NCBI GenBank assembly: GCA_049694275.1
Contig: JBAVQS010000189.1
Location: 1 to 5,125, forward strand
Direction: 5' to 3'
Length of the DNA stretch: 5,125 nt
DNA from: JBAVQS01 sp049694275
Lineage (GTDB): Bacteria; Chloroflexota; Anaerolineae; UBA4142; SHND01
Position numbers and translations under genes: made by a program. The notes under the pieces were generated by a model. It saw nothing but the letters and a program-made list of their open reading frames with translations. It was not told where the DNA came from and made no database searches. Shown piece by piece: positions 4,662-5,125 of this stretch (the stretch's first letter is position 1; each line of letters opens with the position of its first letter).

Positions 4662-5125
4662 TTACGCGAGCTCCGCAAAGAGACGGTCAAGGTCGGGGTT
4701 GTCGGCGATGGCGAGGACGCGGGCGCGGATGTTGGGTTGGTTTACGTCCAGGCGGTGGATGTGGCCTTGATTGTCTACGCGGAGGATCTCGATGCGGCCA
4801 AATTGGTCGCCGTGTTTTTCGGCATACGCAGCCAGGCCGCGCGCTTTGTAACTCGCGTCGGCAAGGTTTTCTTCGTGCGGGTCGAGGATGTCCACCGTGA
4901 TGCCGTTGTCACCCGACCGGAAGATGAGCAGGTCGGGATAGAGGCCCTTGTCCTGATCGCCCATGCGATAGGGGATGCAGAGCGCCCAGTCTTTGCGCGG
5001 AATGTTGCGGAGCCATGCAATTACAGACGGGTTGATTATTTCGGCTTCGAGAATCCTGGTTTCCCATGTGTTGGCGTGCCAGCCGAATTTGCCGTTGGCG
5101 TTGACGTAGAGGTGTTTGGGCCATT
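4662..5125 (-). CDS. Type III restriction Res-like helicase/nuclease, C-terminal part (5' end outside window)
   Basis: The frame is open from the window edge to TAA at 4664-4662, giving the last 153 residues of a longer protein; the ATG at 4964 is internal, since the preceding codons (KFGWHANTWETRILEAEI, AWLRNIPRKDWALCIPY) clearly belong to the same domain. The pattern W..W E..IL..EI..P.VIAWLRN..R...LCIPY, then YPDLLIF, VDILDPH...LADA..KARGLAAYAEKHGD.FGRIEILRV and a final RLDVN resembles the C-terminal region of DEAD/DEAH-type Res subunits of type III restriction systems and their relatives, as I remember them. YPD (Asp64 of the fragment) with VDILDPH resembles a PD-(D/E)XK nuclease core, but the expected lysine is not evident. 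The helicase motifs would be beyond 5125. It lies 238 bases upstream of the TIR gene on the same strand. The family call is from pattern memory and moderately sure. Confidence 0.72.
   Translation of the reverse strand, partial: WPKHLYVNANGKFGWHANTWETRILEAEIINPSVIAWLRNIPRKDWALCIPYRMGDQDKGLYPDLLIFRSGDNGITVDILDPHEENLADASYKARGLAAYAEKHGDQFGRIEILRVDNQGHIHRLDVNQPNIRARVLAIADNPDLDRLFAELA

Overview
The window is visibly GC-rich bacterial DNA. Its dispersed GGGCGAAC..GTTCGCCC palindromes, an AAGGACACG-type 9-mer tandem, a pentapeptide-repeat/TIR protein and FN3-type surface modules together suggest a Chloroflexota-like genome. This is an inference from style, not from a marker gene. Four protein genes are supported: two on the + strand (left half) and two on the - strand (right half), so the two pairs converge.

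Left half (1-2790): the C-terminal part of a fibronectin-III-type envelope protein that ends in a membrane anchor is followed after 3 bases by a complete 724-residue membrane-bound sensor histidine kinase (sensor domain, HAMP, PAS, HisKA, HATPase). The tight spacing indicates one transcript. No response regulator follows, so a partner, if adjacent, must lie upstream of the window.

Middle (2791-3016): a short convergent intergenic region made almost entirely of small repeats: an 8-mer run, a 9-mer run, a hairpin with a 7-nt loop and two GC palindromes.

Right half (3017-5125, - strand): a complete 468-residue protein has two pentapeptide-repeat blocks (16 and 24 repeats) followed by a TIR domain with an intact predicted NADase glutamate. 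Transcriptionally upstream of it, on the same strand, is the C-terminal 153 residues of a protein resembling the Res (helicase/nuclease) subunit of type III restriction systems. The 238-base gap between them holds a second copy of the hairpin-plus-palindrome repeat set. The TIR gene is therefore bracketed by direct copies of a composite repeat, including an exact 28-base match about 1.5 kb apart.

The most interesting reading is a fragment of a defence island, with a restriction-like gene and a TIR effector fused to a beta-helix of pentapeptide repeats. The effector gene sits between repeats that could have helped it move or be exchanged. The domain assignments are well supported by sequence. 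The defence role and the mobility are inference.
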